Part shown: one piece after another, positions 18,074-27,902 of the stretch
Layout: the number at the start of each line of letters is the position of its first letter
Position numbering within the stretch: position 1 is the stretch's first letter
DNA from: an uncultured Alphaproteobacteria bacterium
GTDB taxonomy: Bacteria > Pseudomonadota > Alphaproteobacteria > Rhodobacterales > Rhodobacteraceae
DNA: 64,000 nucleotides
Assembly: GCA_929200255.1 (NCBI GenBank)
Contig: CAKMYZ010000010.1
Location: forward strand, 62,001-126,000
Reading direction: 5' to 3'
Translations under genes and position numbers: made by a program
Notes under the pieces: generated by a model
The model's database searches: none
The model's input: only the letters and a program-made list of their open reading frames with translations
What the model was told of the DNA's origin: nothing

Positions 18074-18777
18074 TATGCGTCCTCCCGTTTGCGTGTCGTG
18101 CGCTGTTCGATCCGCTTTTCATGCGTTCCTTGAATAATGCGATGCACATAAATCCCCGGTAGATGGATTTTGTCGGGGTCAAGGCTGCCCGTCGGCACGA
18201 TCTCTTCCACTTCAACCACACAGGTTTTGCCGCACATTGCGGCAGGCGGGTTAAAGTTGCGGGCAGTTTTGCGGAAAATCAGGTTGCCTGTCTCGTCCGC
18301 CTTCCATGCCTTCACGATAGATAGATCGGCAAAGATGCCTTCTTCCATGATGTAGGTTTCACCGTTGAAGTCTTTATGTTCCTTGCCATCGGCGATCACG
18401 GTGCCAACGCCAGTCTTGGTATAAAAACCGGGGATACCGCAGCCACCGGCGCGCATACGCTCGGCCAACGTGCCTTGCGGGTTGAACTCCAATTCAAGTT
18501 CGCCGGACAGATACTGGCGCATGAACTCGGCATTTTCACCCACGTAAGAGCTGATCATCCTTTTGACCTGACGGGTTTGCAACAGGATACCGATGCCAAA
18601 ATCATCAACGCCTGCGTTGTTGGACGCAAAGGTCAGATCCTTGGTGCCCGCGTCCTTGATGGCATCCAGCAGCAGTTCAGGAATGCCGCAAAGGCCGAAT
18701 CCGCCAGCGGCGATAAACATGCCATCGTGCAACAGCCCATCAAGTGCGGCGGCCGCGTTGGGGTAAATCTTTTTCAT
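18073..18777 (-). CDS. scoA: 3-oxoacid CoA-transferase subunit A
   Basis: A 234-residue CoA-transferase family I alpha subunit with the glycine-rich [18 protein letters not shown] motif near residue 25 (CoA-binding signature G-G-F-x-x-x-G-x-P), the [15 protein letters not shown] block and the [16 protein letters not shown] block. It pairs with the overlapping subunit B gene. ATG 18777 has an excellent GGAGGG ribosome-binding site and starts MKKIYPN; the in-frame start at 18804 is not needed. Confidence 0.92.
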   Translation of the reverse strand: MKKIYPNAAAALDGLLHDGMFIAAGGFGLCGIPELLLDAIKDAGTKDLTFASNNAGVDDFGIGILLQTRQVKRMISSYVGENAEFMRQYLSGELELEFNPQGTLAERMRAGGCGIPGFYTKTGVGTVIADGKEHKDFNGETYIMEEGIFADLSIVKAWKADETGNLIFRKTARNFNPPAAMCGKTCVVEVEEIVPTGSLDPDKIHLPGIYVHRIIQGTHEKRIEQRTTRKREDA

Positions 18778-18837
18778 TGCTTGCCCTCCGGGTGTTTTGG
18801 GCAAGTTGTGGCGTTACACCGCGAGAGAGTCAACGAA

Positions 18838-18860
18838 ATGCTGCATTGCAGCGGCAGCAT
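18838..18860 (-). terminator. Hairpin after topA, possible weak terminator
   Basis: A 7-bp stem, ATGCTGC with GCAGCAT, within a few bases past the topA stop on the minus strand. The following T content is low, so read-through into scoA is likely. Confidence 0.3.
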
Positions 18861-18862
18861 CG

Positions 18863-21457
18863 TCATTTCTTTGTTGCGGCCTTCTTTTTTGCCGTGGTTT
18901 TTTTCTTTGCCGGTGCCTTCTTGCGGGCAGGCTTTTTCTTGCCCGCTTTCTCGGCCCGTTCATCAATCAGATGTACCGCCTGCGCCATCGTCAGTTCAGC
19001 AGGGGCAATCGTGTCGGGGATTGTCGCGTTGATCTTTTCCCATTTCACGTAAGGTCCGTATTTGCCGTCATAGATGTTGACGGGTCCGCCGGCCTCGGGG
19101 TGTTCGCCCAACTCATGAATTGGCGTGGCCGCTTTGCCGCGCTGCCCGCGTGACGCGACCTTTTCCGCCAATAGCTGTACAGCGCGGTTCATGCCGACGG
19201 TCCAGACCTCATCAATACTTTCGAGGTTCGCGTTGGTGCCGCCACGGTGCGATGTACTTTCGGCGTGTTTCAGATAGGGACCGTAGCGTCCAAGGTTTGC
19301 CCAAACCATCACGCCATCTTCCGGGTGAGGGCCGATTTCGCGCGGCAGCTCCAACAGTTTGAGCGCCTGATCAAGCGTCACCTCTTCCGGTTCCCACCCT
19401 TCTGGGACACCTTGGCGCGGTGGTTTCTTGTTGTCTTCGGTCGCTGCGCCGCGTTGAGCGTAGGGGCCAAAGCGCCCTTTGAAGATGCGGATCTCATCGC
19501 CGTCGTCGGTGCCCAGCAACTTGCCTTCCGGCGGTATGGCGGAGGCTTCAGCCTCTGGGTTGGGGGGGCCGAAGGGTCGCGTGTAACGGCACTCAGGATA
19601 GTTGGAGCAGCCGATAAACGCCCCACCAGACCGGGCCGTGCGCATCGACAAGCGGCCCGCCCCGCAGTTGGGGCATAGCCGCGGGTCGCTGCCATCTTCG
19701 GTTGGCGGGAACAGATGCGGTTCCAGCACATCGTTGATCTTTTCAAGTACCTCGGTGATCCGCAGATCGGCGGTTTCCGCAATCGCGGCGGAAAAATCGC
19801 GCCAGAACTGGCCAAGCACTTTCTTATAGTCGGCGTCGCCCGCGCTGACCTCATCCAACTGGTTTTCCAGATCAGCCGTGAAGTCATACCCGATATACTT
19901 GCGGAAATAATTGGTCAGGAAGGCCGTGACCAAACGGCCCTTGTCCTGTGGGATCAGGCGGTTCTTGTCTTTTTCAACATAGCCGCGATCCTGAATGGTT
20001 GTGACGATGGACGCATAGGTCGACGGGCGACCAATGCCAAGCTCTTCCATGCGTTTGACCAATGTCGCTTCTGTATAGCGCGGCGGCGGCTGGGTGAAAT
20101 GCTGTTCCGGGTCGACTGATTGTTTCTCGGCCTTTTCGCCCTGCGCCAGCTGAGGCAGGCGCTTGTCATCGTCATCAACAACCGTGTCGTCTTTGCCTTC
20201 TTCATAGATCGCAATGAACCCGTCAAAGACCATCACCTGACCATTGGCCCGTAGTACGACCTGTTCGTCAGCGCTGGCGATGTCTACGACCGTGCGTTCC
20301 AGTTTGGCGGCGGCCATCTGGCTGGCCATGGTCCGTTTATAGATCAGGTCATAAAGTTTGCGCTGATCGCTATCGGCGATTTTGGCATCCTCTGTACTGA
20401 CCGACATCTCTGTCGGGCGGATACATTCGTGCGCTTCCTGCGCGTTCTTGGCTTTGTTTTTATAGATGCGCGGTTGATCAGGCAGATAGCTGTCACCGAA
20501 CTTGGCTTTTATGGCGCCGCGGGCATCAGCCACCGCTTCGGGTGCCATGTCGATGCCGTCTGTTCGCATGTAGGTAATAAGCCCCGCCTCATAAAGGCGC
20601 TGGGCGACTGACATCGTTTGGCGCGCGCCCATGCCGAACTTGCGGCTGGCTTCTTGTTGCAGGGTCGAGGTCATGAAGGGGGGCGATGGGTTGCGGGTTG
20701 CAGGTTTCGCTTCGACCGATTTGATGACCAGATCGCGCGAAGTGATCGCCTGCACAGCCATTTCGGCCTGCGTTTCGTTGCCAAGGTCGAATTTATCTAG
20801 CTTTTTGCCTGCCAGCGTCGTCAGCCGCGCCTCGAACGTCTGGCCGCGTGGGGACTGCAACAGTGCTTTGACGGTCCAGTATTCCTGATTGCGGAACGCT
20901 TCGATTTCCATCTCGCGTTCAACAATGATGCGCAGGCAGACCGACTGCACGCGGCCTGCAGATTTTGCACCGGGAAGCTTGCGCCACAAAACGGGGGACA
21001 GGTTAAAACCAACGAGATAGTCAAGGGCGCGACGGGCCAGATATGCCTCGACCAGCGGTTCATCCACCTGGCGCGGGTTTGCCATCGCGTCAGTGACGGC
21101 GGATTTGGTGATCGCGTTAAAAACGACCCGGCTGACAGGCGTGTCTTTTTTGATCGCTTTCTTGGCGGTTAACGCCTCTGTCAAATGCCAGGAAATCGCC
21201 TCGCCCTCTCGGTCGGGGTCGGTGGCAAGGATCAGCTCGTTGTCGTTTTTCAGGGCATCAACAATCGCCTTGATGTGCTTTTTGCTGTCCGATGCAATCT
21301 CCCACTTCATGTCGAAATCATCGTCAGGCAGGACCGACCCGTCCTTGGGTGGCAGGTCACGCACGTGACCGTATGAGGCCAGAACAGTGTAACCTTTGCC
21401 GAGATAACCGTTGATTTTCTTGGCCTTGGCCGGGGATTCGACAACAACAACAGGCAT
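18863..21457 (-). CDS. topA: DNA topoisomerase I
   Basis: An 864-residue type IA topoisomerase. TOPRIM motifs are present: VVVVESPAKAKKI at the N-terminus and LATDPDREGEAISWHL near residue 90. The catalytic tyrosine is about Tyr296 in TYMRTDG. After the core comes a C4 zinc ribbon (CPNCGAGRLSMR ... CSNYPEC), then several non-zinc topoisomerase repeats with the pattern GRFGPYAQ / LGRYGPYLK / GKYGPYVK, and a lysine/alanine-rich tail. It relaxes negative supercoils. The frame is open 23 codons further upstream, but MPVVVVES at 21457 is the usual N-terminus. It is adjacent to dprA on the same strand, a frequent alphaproteobacterial order. Confidence 0.97.
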   Translation of the reverse strand: MPVVVVESPAKAKKINGYLGKGYTVLASYGHVRDLPPKDGSVLPDDDFDMKWEIASDSKKHIKAIVDALKNDNELILATDPDREGEAISWHLTEALTAKKAIKKDTPVSRVVFNAITKSAVTDAMANPRQVDEPLVEAYLARRALDYLVGFNLSPVLWRKLPGAKSAGRVQSVCLRIIVEREMEIEAFRNQEYWTVKALLQSPRGQTFEARLTTLAGKKLDKFDLGNETQAEMAVQAITSRDLVIKSVEAKPATRNPSPPFMTSTLQQEASRKFGMGARQTMSVAQRLYEAGLITYMRTDGIDMAPEAVADARGAIKAKFGDSYLPDQPRIYKNKAKNAQEAHECIRPTEMSVSTEDAKIADSDQRKLYDLIYKRTMASQMAAAKLERTVVDIASADEQVVLRANGQVMVFDGFIAIYEEGKDDTVVDDDDKRLPQLAQGEKAEKQSVDPEQHFTQPPPRYTEATLVKRMEELGIGRPSTYASIVTTIQDRGYVEKDKNRLIPQDKGRLVTAFLTNYFRKYIGYDFTADLENQLDEVSAGDADYKKVLGQFWRDFSAAIAETADLRITEVLEKINDVLEPHLFPPTEDGSDPRLCPNCGAGRLSMRTARSGGAFIGCSNYPECRYTRPFGPPNPEAEASAIPPEGKLLGTDDGDEIRIFKGRFGPYAQRGAATEDNKKPPRQGVPEGWEPEEVTLDQALKLLELPREIGPHPEDGVMVWANLGRYGPYLKHAESTSHRGGTNANLESIDEVWTVGMNRAVQLLAEKVASRGQRGKAATPIHELGEHPEAGGPVNIYDGKYGPYVKWEKINATIPDTIAPAELTMAQAVHLIDERAEKAGKKKPARKKAPAKKKTTAKKKAATKK

Positions 21458-21562
21458 GAGAATCCTTTTCAGAAAATACGGGCGCTTTGGTCGCGCAAGA
21501 TGTGGCGTCTGTCTGCGAAATGTCAATGCGAGGAATTTCGCCGGGCAATTTTCCCGCAGTTT

Positions 21563-22696
21563 TCAGGACACTCTGGCTAATAATCCGCCCGCTTGCCGCG
21601 TAATTTTCCCGTCAAGTTCAAGGTCAACCAAGGCAGGGGCGGCATCTGTCGCACTGGCCCGCAGATCGCGCAACAGCTGATCTTCCGCGATCGGGGCCGG
21701 GCCAAGCCGCGACAGGATTTCATCGTGCAAGGTGGCGGTGTCGCGCAGGGTTCGCGGGGGCTTGGCTGGGGGAACGAGAGGCAGTTCCGGCGCCGGCTCC
21801 GCCACTGGCTGCAACGCATCAATGACGTCCTGGGCATTCCGCACCAGGGTTGCACCGTCCCGGATCAGCAAGTTGCATCCTGCGGCGCGGGCATCAAACG
21901 GGTGCCCCGGAACGGCCAGCACATCGCGCCCTTGATCCAGGGCGTTGCGAGCCGTGATCAGGCTGCCGGACTTGCCAGCCGCCTCGACCACGACAACAGC
22001 CATGGCAAGGCCAGAGATAATTCTGTTGCGCGCAGGGAAGTGGCGCGCCTGCGGTTGTAGGCCCATCGCCATTTCAGAGATGCGCAGGCCAGAGCGCGCA
22101 ACATCATGTGCCAGGTTCGTATTCTCGGCAGGATAGATCACATCGACGCCACCTGCCTGCACTGCGACCGTGCCGCCCTTGAGTGCGCCCAGATGTGCAG
22201 CCGCATCGATCCCGCGTGCCAAGCCTGACACCACGACGTAGCCTTCCGCAGAGAGGTCTTCTGCCATGCGTTTGGCCATCCGTGTTCCCAGTGAGGACGC
22301 ATTCCGCGCGCCAACCAAAGCGACCATTGGTTTCTGCAGAAGGGCCGTGTCGCCAAGTGCCCAAATCAATGGTGGCGCATCAGAAATGTCGCGAAGGGCG
22401 ATTGGATAGTCTGGTGAGGTTTCGGTCAACAGCCGTGCGCGCGCCGCTTTGCCTGCTTTGAGTTCGGCGTGCACAACACCTTCGGGGCAAATGCGGTAGT
22501 CACTGACGCCGGCGGCCTTTGCCACCTGCGGTAACGCCGCCAATGCTGCCGCCGCAGAGCCATGCTCTGCCAACAGCCGCCGATAGGTCGCAATACCAAC
22601 CCGGCGAGAGCGCAATAGGCGAAGCTGGTCAACTGTATCATCTTCCCCCGTTCGGTAGTGAAGGGGGGGGTGGGAAGAATCATCTTGTTCAGTCAT
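21563..22696 (-). CDS. dprA: DNA-processing protein DprA
   Basis: A 377-residue DprA/Smf protein. The Rossmann-fold DprA domain is clear, with VALVGARNASSLGTRMA, VVSGLARGIDAAAHLGAL, GGVDVIYPAENTNL, and a C-terminal winged-helix (DprA_WH) domain. It loads RecA on incoming single-stranded DNA during transformation. ATG 22696 is preferred over a TTG ten codons upstream. It is followed by topA after about 100 bases. Confidence 0.95.
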   Translation of the reverse strand: MTEQDDSSHPPLHYRTGEDDTVDQLRLLRSRRVGIATYRRLLAEHGSAAAALAALPQVAKAAGVSDYRICPEGVVHAELKAGKAARARLLTETSPDYPIALRDISDAPPLIWALGDTALLQKPMVALVGARNASSLGTRMAKRMAEDLSAEGYVVVSGLARGIDAAAHLGALKGGTVAVQAGGVDVIYPAENTNLAHDVARSGLRISEMAMGLQPQARHFPARNRIISGLAMAVVVVEAAGKSGSLITARNALDQGRDVLAVPGHPFDARAAGCNLLIRDGATLVRNAQDVIDALQPVAEPAPELPLVPPAKPPRTLRDTATLHDEILSRLGPAPIAEDQLLRDLRASATDAAPALVDLELDGKITRQAGGLLARVS

Positions 22697-22803
22697 CCCG
22701 AAGGCTCCGCCATATTGCCTGATCAAGGTTAATGGGTCGGAGTTAACGAGGTATGAATCAAGCCTGACTTGATGGCAGGCTAAGTCGCTTCGGGGCGGTT
22801 AGC

Positions 22804-24225
22804 TCAGACCCCGGCGCCGCCCACGGTCAGCCCGCCGATCATCAGGCTGGGTTGGCCAACACCCACTGGCACCCATTGCCCTGCCTTGCCACAATTGCCG
22901 ATGCCGGGATCAAGGGCCAGGTCGTTGCCAATCCCACGGATTTGTTTCAGCGCGGTTGCCCCATCTCCAATCAGTGTCGCCCCTTTGACAGGTGCGCCAA
23001 CGACGCCATCTTTGACACGGTAGGCTTCGGTGCAGCTAAAGACGAATTTGCCGTTGGTGATATCCACCTGACCGCCGCCAAAGCCTACCGCATAAATACC
23101 GTCTCTGAGATCCGCAACCAGCGCTTCGGGGGCGGTATCGCCCGCCAACATGTAGGTATTCGTCATGCGTGGCATCGGCGCATGGGCAAAGCTTTCGCGG
23201 CGGCCATTGCCTGTCGGGGCCACGCCCATCAGGCGCGCGTTTTGGCGATCCTGCATGTACCCCACAAGCACGCCGTCCTCGATCAACGTATTCTTGGCGC
23301 TGGGGGTGCCTTCATCATCAACCGTGATTGATCCGCGCCGGTCAGGGATCGTGCCATCATCCAGAACAGTCACGCCTTTTGCGGCAATCTGCTGGCCCAT
23401 CAGCCCGGCAAAGGCGCTGGAGCCTTTGCGGTTGAAATCCCCTTCAAGGCCATGTCCAATCGCCTCGTGCAGCAGAATACCGGGCCATCCGGGCCCAAGA
23501 ACGACGTCCATCACGCCGGCGGGCGCGGGCTCTGCGTCAAGGTTTACAAGGGCAATGCGCAGCGCTTCCCGGGCGACAGGTTCCCAATGGTCGCGCCCGA
23601 TCAAACCGATCAGCCCCGCACGTCCACCACCGCCCATGCCACCGCTTTCGCGTTTACCGTTGTCTTCGACAATGACGCTGATGTTCAGGCGCGACATCGG
23701 GCGCGTATCTGTGACCAATGTGCCTTCGGGGCGCAGGATCAGCACCTCCTGATGGGATGCGGCAACGGTTGCAGACACCTGAACGACGCGGGGGTCTAGC
23801 GCGCGGGCAAAGGCGTCAATGTCCTTGAGCAAATCGATTTTGGCCGGGAAACTGGCCTGCACCATCGGGTCTTCGTCTGAGTAAAGCTTTTGGTTGGTGC
23901 GGACAGGTGCATCGGCCATGACCCCGCCACCGTCACCCACCGCCAGGCGGGCCGTGGCAACAGCGCGTTTGAGGGCGTGTTCATCGATGGTGGTCGCATG
24001 CGCATAACCTGCGGTCTCTCCGCGCACAGCGCGCAGACCAAACCCTTCGGAGGCATCAAAACTCGCCGTTTTGATGCGGCCATCATCAAAAGAGATCACC
24101 TCGGATTTACGGCGCTCAAGGAACAACTCACCATCATCTGCGCCGGCTGTGGCTTCTTGCAGGAGCGCAAGCGCGCGATCCTGATCCAGATTTGTCTCAA
24201 ACGGGCGGAATGGTTCGGCAGACAT
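22804..24225 (-). CDS. tldD: Metalloprotease TldD
   Basis: A 473-residue TldD/PmbA-family protease subunit. The zinc motif HEAIGH is at residues 253-258, in the extended block HEAIGHGLEGDF, followed by the conserved GSITVDDEGTP and GRRESFAHAPMPRMTNTYM segments. With TldE/PmbA it trims peptides such as microcin or CcdA leaders; no tldE is visible in this window. The divergent gene is ctaC, with about 180 bases between. Confidence 0.95.
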   Translation of the reverse strand: MSAEPFRPFETNLDQDRALALLQEATAGADDGELFLERRKSEVISFDDGRIKTASFDASEGFGLRAVRGETAGYAHATTIDEHALKRAVATARLAVGDGGGVMADAPVRTNQKLYSDEDPMVQASFPAKIDLLKDIDAFARALDPRVVQVSATVAASHQEVLILRPEGTLVTDTRPMSRLNISVIVEDNGKRESGGMGGGGRAGLIGLIGRDHWEPVAREALRIALVNLDAEPAPAGVMDVVLGPGWPGILLHEAIGHGLEGDFNRKGSSAFAGLMGQQIAAKGVTVLDDGTIPDRRGSITVDDEGTPSAKNTLIEDGVLVGYMQDRQNARLMGVAPTGNGRRESFAHAPMPRMTNTYMLAGDTAPEALVADLRDGIYAVGFGGGQVDITNGKFVFSCTEAYRVKDGVVGAPVKGATLIGDGATALKQIRGIGNDLALDPGIGNCGKAGQWVPVGVGQPSLMIGGLTVGGAGV

Positions 24226-24334
24226 GCATTTTCCTCTGATAACGATGATTTAATGCAGAAAGCGTCTGTTTGCCGCAATCGCAGTTCTTGAGTTGTCCGT
24301 CAGGATATGGGACATGATCGTTCAAACTCAATAG

Positions 24335-24371
24335 GATTCCTTCAATACCACCGGTATTGCTGTCAGGAATC
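24335..24371. promoter_or_regulatory. Nested inverted repeat in the ctaC leader
   Basis: Outer arms GATTCCT and AGGAATC enclose inner arms CAATACC and GGTATTG with a 3-base loop. The structure ends 34 bases before the ctaC ATG. It could be a leader-RNA stem or a DNA-binding operator for the oxidase operon. No T-run follows, so it is not an ordinary terminator. Confidence 0.5.
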
Positions 24372-24405
24372 TACGCCACACGGCGCAAGCATGATAGGTT
24401 AGAAT

Positions 24406-25230
24406 ATGCGTTTGAAGAACTTCGCACCCTCGCTTTGGACAACGGCTGGCCTGCTGATGGCAGGCACTGCGGCAAACGCCCAGGATATTGATCAAGAGCT
24501 TGAGATCATTGGTCGTCCGGTCAATGGTGCAACAAGTTTTCAGCCTGCTGCGACCGAGTTGGCGCGCGATGTGGTTTGGCTGGACAACATGCTGCTGGTG
24601 ATTATCACGCTGATCACGCTTTTTGTCACCGGTCTGATGGCCTGGGTTGTGATCCGCTATAACCACAAAAGGCAGCCGACACCTGCGACCTTCACCCATA
24701 ACTCTCCGCTTGAGGTGGCCTGGACCGTGGTGCCGGTTGTCATTCTGGTCTTTATTGGTGCGTTTTCATTACCTGTGCTCTTCAAGCAGCAAGAAATCCC
24801 AGAGGCCGATATCACCATCAAAGTGACCGGCTACCAGTGGTTCTGGGGTTATGAGTATGTCGACGAAGGCGTTGAATTCGAAAGCTACATGCTGGCGCGC
24901 GAAGAGCTGGAAGATTTTGGCTATAGTCAGGATGAGTACCTGCTCGCCACCGACACTGCCGTGATCGTGCCTGTTGATACAACGATTGTGATGCAGGTGA
25001 CAGGTGCAGATGTGATCCACTCCTGGACCATTCCAGCCTTTGGCGTCAAGCAGGATGCGGTGCCTGGCCGCCTGGCAGAACTGTGGTTCTCTGCAGAGCG
25101 GGAAGGTATCTATTTTGGGCAATGTTCCGAGCTTTGCGGCAAGGATCACGCGTATATGCCAATCACTGTGAAGGTTGTGAGCCAAGAGACATATGACGCA
25201 TGGTTGGCCGAGGCCAAAGGTACGTCCTAA
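24406..25230 (+). CDS. ctaC: Cytochrome c oxidase subunit II
   Basis: A 274-residue aa3-type oxidase subunit II. It has a signal peptide (residues 1-25, cleavage after ANA), two membrane helices (about 62-84 and 105-123) and a periplasmic cupredoxin domain. The binuclear CuA ligands are visible: Cys240 and Cys244 in CSELCGKDH with His248 and Met251, and the upstream histidine in DVIHSW. The aromatic patch YQWFWGYEY, the cytochrome c entry site, lies near residue 142. It is the first gene of the oxidase biogenesis operon. Confidence 0.97.
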   Translation: MRLKNFAPSLWTTAGLLMAGTAANAQDIDQELEIIGRPVNGATSFQPAATELARDVVWLDNMLLVIITLITLFVTGLMAWVVIRYNHKRQPTPATFTHNSPLEVAWTVVPVVILVFIGAFSLPVLFKQQEIPEADITIKVTGYQWFWGYEYVDEGVEFESYMLAREELEDFGYSQDEYLLATDTAVIVPVDTTIVMQVTGADVIHSWTIPAFGVKQDAVPGRLAELWFSAEREGIYFGQCSELCGKDHAYMPITVKVVSQETYDAWLAEAKGTS

Positions 25231-25233
25231 AGG

Positions 25234-25259
25234 GTAAGGTGGATCAAGCTCCACCTTAC
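25234..25259. repeat. 26-bp palindromic repeat, copy 2
   Basis: Starts four bases past the ctaC stop: left arm GTAAGGTGGATC, centre AA, right arm GCTCCACCTTAC (one mismatch pair near the centre). Member of the family at 3600, 25274 and 27903. Confidence 0.85.
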
Positions 25260-25273
25260 AACAGTTGTTTTAT

Positions 25274-25299
25274 GTAAGGTGGGTTTTAACCCACCCTGA
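25274..25299. repeat. 26-bp palindromic repeat, copy 3 (degenerate)
   Basis: Left arm GTAAGGTGGGTT followed by AACCCACC and a diverged right end. It lies 14 bases after copy 2 and 14 bases before the ctaB start; the direct pair forms the whole ctaC-ctaB spacer. Confidence 0.75.
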
Positions 25300-25313
25300 T
25301 CTAAAGGTCCCGC

Positions 25314-26246
25314 ATGAGCGATCTGAGCGTATCTGAGGCCACATATGAGGCCAGCATGGGCGATTATTTCGCCCTGCTAAAGCCACGTGTGATGTCGCTC
25401 GTTGTGTTTACAGCGCTTGTCGGGTTGCTTGTAGCACCTGTACCTGTGCACCCGTTTATCGGCTTCGTTGCGATCTTGTGTGTCGCCGTGGGGGCAGGGG
25501 CCTCTGGGGCGCTCAACATGTGGTGGGACGCGGATATCGACGCCAAGATGAAGCGCACCGTCGGGCGTCCGATCCCTTCGGGGCGGGTGCAACCCGGTGA
25601 GGCGCTGGGCATTGGTCTTGCGCTCTCTGGTTTTGCCATTGTGCTGCTGGCCCTTGCTGCGAATTTCCTGGCTGCGTTCCTGCTTGCCTTTACCATCTTA
25701 TTTTATGCGGTGATCTACTCGATGTGGCTGAAGCGGGCGACGCCGCAAAATATCGTGATTGGTGGCGCAGCGGGTGCGTTCCCACCGATGATCGGCTGGG
25801 CTGTGGCGACCGGTGGCGTCAGCGTCGAAAGTGTGCTGATGTTTGCGCTGATCTTCATGTGGACGCCGCCGCATTTCTGGGCGTTGGCACTCTTTGTAAA
25901 GTCGGACTATGGCGATGCCGGTATCCCAATGCTGACTGAAACCCACGGGCGGGACACAACGCGCAATTATATCCTTGTCTACACATTGTTGCTGGTGCCG
26001 GTCGCCGTAGGTCTTGGCTTCACCTCGATTGGCGGGCTATTTTATACGACTGTTGCTGTGCTGATGAATGCATGGTTCCTCAAAGGGGCCTATGACATTT
26101 GGCGGCGGACCGATGTTGACTGCGACGCAGACAAGCACCGGGTTGAGATCAAGGTCTTCAAAATCTCGCTTTATTATCTCTTTGCGCATTTCGGGGCTCT
26201 GCTGGTCGAAGCGGTTCTGCGCCTTTACGGCATTGGAGGCTGGTGA
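25314..26246 (+). CDS. ctaB: Protohaem IX farnesyltransferase
   Basis: A 310-residue UbiA-superfamily membrane enzyme that makes haem O from haem B for the oxidase. The family's two aspartate-rich motifs are present: the segment NMWWDADIDAKMKRT near residues 65-80 and the loop around KSDYGDAGIPML near residue 200. There are about eight or nine hydrophobic helices. The TGA overlaps the next ATG by one base. Confidence 0.95.
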   Translation: MSDLSVSEATYEASMGDYFALLKPRVMSLVVFTALVGLLVAPVPVHPFIGFVAILCVAVGAGASGALNMWWDADIDAKMKRTVGRPIPSGRVQPGEALGIGLALSGFAIVLLALAANFLAAFLLAFTILFYAVIYSMWLKRATPQNIVIGGAAGAFPPMIGWAVATGGVSVESVLMFALIFMWTPPHFWALALFVKSDYGDAGIPMLTETHGRDTTRNYILVYTLLLVPVAVGLGFTSIGGLFYTTVAVLMNAWFLKGAYDIWRRTDVDCDADKHRVEIKVFKISLYYLFAHFGALLVEAVLRLYGIGGW

Positions 26247-26449
26247 TGGCATTGCATGTTGAACATGAGCTCCACACACGGCGCAAAGGGCGCAATATCG
26301 GTGTTGGGTTGTTGCTGATTGGGTTCATCGCCATCGTCTTTGGCCTGACTGTGGTGAAAGTCTTGCAATTGGGCGACGCGAATAAGTTTGAGAAGTTTGA
26401 TCATGTCGCGCGCCCGCAGATCGTACCCGAAGCGGGGGCAGGCGAATGA
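26246..26449 (+). CDS. Small single-pass membrane protein of the oxidase operon (CoxF-like)
   Basis: A 67-residue protein: a charged N-terminus (ALHVEHELHTRRKGRN), one hydrophobic helix (residues about 19-41) and a polar tail. It starts with an ATG that overlaps the ctaB stop, and its TGA overlaps the ctaG start, so it is tightly coupled. Small proteins of this kind between ctaB and ctaG are usual in alphaproteobacteria and are sometimes called CoxF; their role in oxidase assembly is not established. Identification rests on position and topology. Confidence 0.8.
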   Translation: MALHVEHELHTRRKGRNIGVGLLLIGFIAIVFGLTVVKVLQLGDANKFEKFDHVARPQIVPEAGAGE

Positions 26450-27060
26450 AACTGTTCCCGCACCTGCAAGGACCGCAGCGCACGGTGGCACAGACGGTTT
26501 CGGTTGTGATTCTCATGGGCGGGCTGGCTTGGGCCTCGGTCCCGTTTTATGACTGGTTCTGCCGCGTCACGGGCTTTGGCGGTGCCACGAATGTTGCTGA
26601 AACGGGCAGTGATGTGATTCTGAATGAGACGATCAGGGTGCGTTTTGATGCCTCGCTTGAACGAGACATGCCCTGGAGCTTCAAACCCGAAGTCCGCGAG
26701 ATGGAAATTCGGATCGGCGAGACCGGGCTGGCGTTTTATGAGGCGCATAACCCGCTGAATGTACCAATTGCGGGGCAGGCGGCCTATAATGTAACGCCCT
26801 ATGAGGCCGGTGCCTTCTTCGACAAGATTGAATGCTTCTGCTTTACCGAACAGGTATTGATGCCCGGTGAGGCGGTGATGATGCCGGTAAGTTTCTTTGT
26901 TGACCCGGCCATCGTGGATGACCGCGAAGGGCAATATGTACACACCATCACGCTGAGCTACACATTCTACCAGATCGATATGCCAGAGGATGAAATTCAG
27001 GCCTCTGTTGCGCCTGAGCTTTTGACAATTGCCCCGCAGGTGGGCATAGAAACAAACTAA
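26446..27060 (+). CDS. ctaG: Cytochrome c oxidase copper chaperone CtaG
   Basis: A 204-residue CtaG/Cox11 protein. A single N-terminal helix (residues about 17-33) anchors a periplasmic domain with the copper motif IECFCFTEQ and the earlier PFYDWFCRVTG block, both diagnostic of Cox11. It delivers copper to the CuB centre of subunit I. It overlaps the small gene upstream by four bases and precedes ctaE by 26 bases. Confidence 0.96.
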   Translation: MKLFPHLQGPQRTVAQTVSVVILMGGLAWASVPFYDWFCRVTGFGGATNVAETGSDVILNETIRVRFDASLERDMPWSFKPEVREMEIRIGETGLAFYEAHNPLNVPIAGQAAYNVTPYEAGAFFDKIECFCFTEQVLMPGEAVMMPVSFFVDPAIVDDREGQYVHTITLSYTFYQIDMPEDEIQASVAPELLTIAPQVGIETN

Positions 27061-27086
27061 CGACCAGCCGATAGGGAACGCACCAC

Positions 27087-27890
27087 ATGGCGCATGCAAA
27101 GAACCACGATTATCACATTCTGCCGCCATCCATCTGGCCATTGTTTGGTGGATTGGGCGCATTTTTTATGCTCTTTGGTGCGGTGCTCTGGATGCATGGT
27201 TCGGGCCCTTACATGTTCCTGATGGGTTTGGCTGCTGTGCTTTACGTGATGTACGCATGGTGGTCAGACGTGGTGACCGAAAGCAATGTGGGGGATCACA
27301 CGCCGGTTGTGCGGATCGGCCTGCGTTACGGCTTCATCATGTTCATCATGTCCGAAGTGATGTTCTTTGCCGCGTGGTTCTGGTCATTCTTCAAGCATAC
27401 CATCTATCCGATGGAAGAATATGCAGGCACGACATATGTGACGCCGGAGTTTTACCAGGTCGATGCCTTCCACCTGCCACTGATTAACACGTTGATCCTG
27501 CTGTGTTCCGGCATGGCTGTGACCTGGGCACACCATGCTTTGGTACATGAAAACAACCGCAAAGATGTGGCCAATGGCCTGCTTCTGGCTGTTGTGCTTG
27601 GTATCGCGTTTACAGGGCTTCAAGCATATGAATACTGGTATCTGCTGGCGAAGCAGGACTGGACATTCGGTGGTGACGAGTTCTTCTCGAACTTCTTCAT
27701 GGCGACAGGGTTCCACGGCTTCCACGTTGTTATCGGTACGATCTTTTTGTTTGTGTGCTACCTGAGGGTGCGTGCCGGGCACTTTACCCCTGAGAAGCAC
27801 ATCGGGTTTGAGGCAGCTGCGTGGTACTGGCACTTCGTTGATGTTGTGTGGCTGTTCCTGTTCTTTGCCGTGTACATTTGGGGTATCTGA
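27087..27890 (+). CDS. ctaE: Cytochrome c oxidase subunit III
   Basis: A 267-residue subunit III with seven hydrophobic helices. Conserved signatures are [10 protein letters not shown] near the N-terminus, [20 protein letters not shown] around residue 80, HHALVHEN, and the C-terminal [17 protein letters not shown]. Subunit III stabilises turnover and proton uptake of the aa3 oxidase. Subunit I is not in the window, as is normal in this group, where ctaD is elsewhere. Confidence 0.97.
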   Translation: MAHAKNHDYHILPPSIWPLFGGLGAFFMLFGAVLWMHGSGPYMFLMGLAAVLYVMYAWWSDVVTESNVGDHTPVVRIGLRYGFIMFIMSEVMFFAAWFWSFFKHTIYPMEEYAGTTYVTPEFYQVDAFHLPLINTLILLCSGMAVTWAHHALVHENNRKDVANGLLLAVVLGIAFTGLQAYEYWYLLAKQDWTFGGDEFFSNFFMATGFHGFHVVIGTIFLFVCYLRVRAGHFTPEKHIGFEAAAWYWHFVDVVWLFLFFAVYIWGI

Positions 27891-27902
27891 GTGATGAGAC
27901 AT

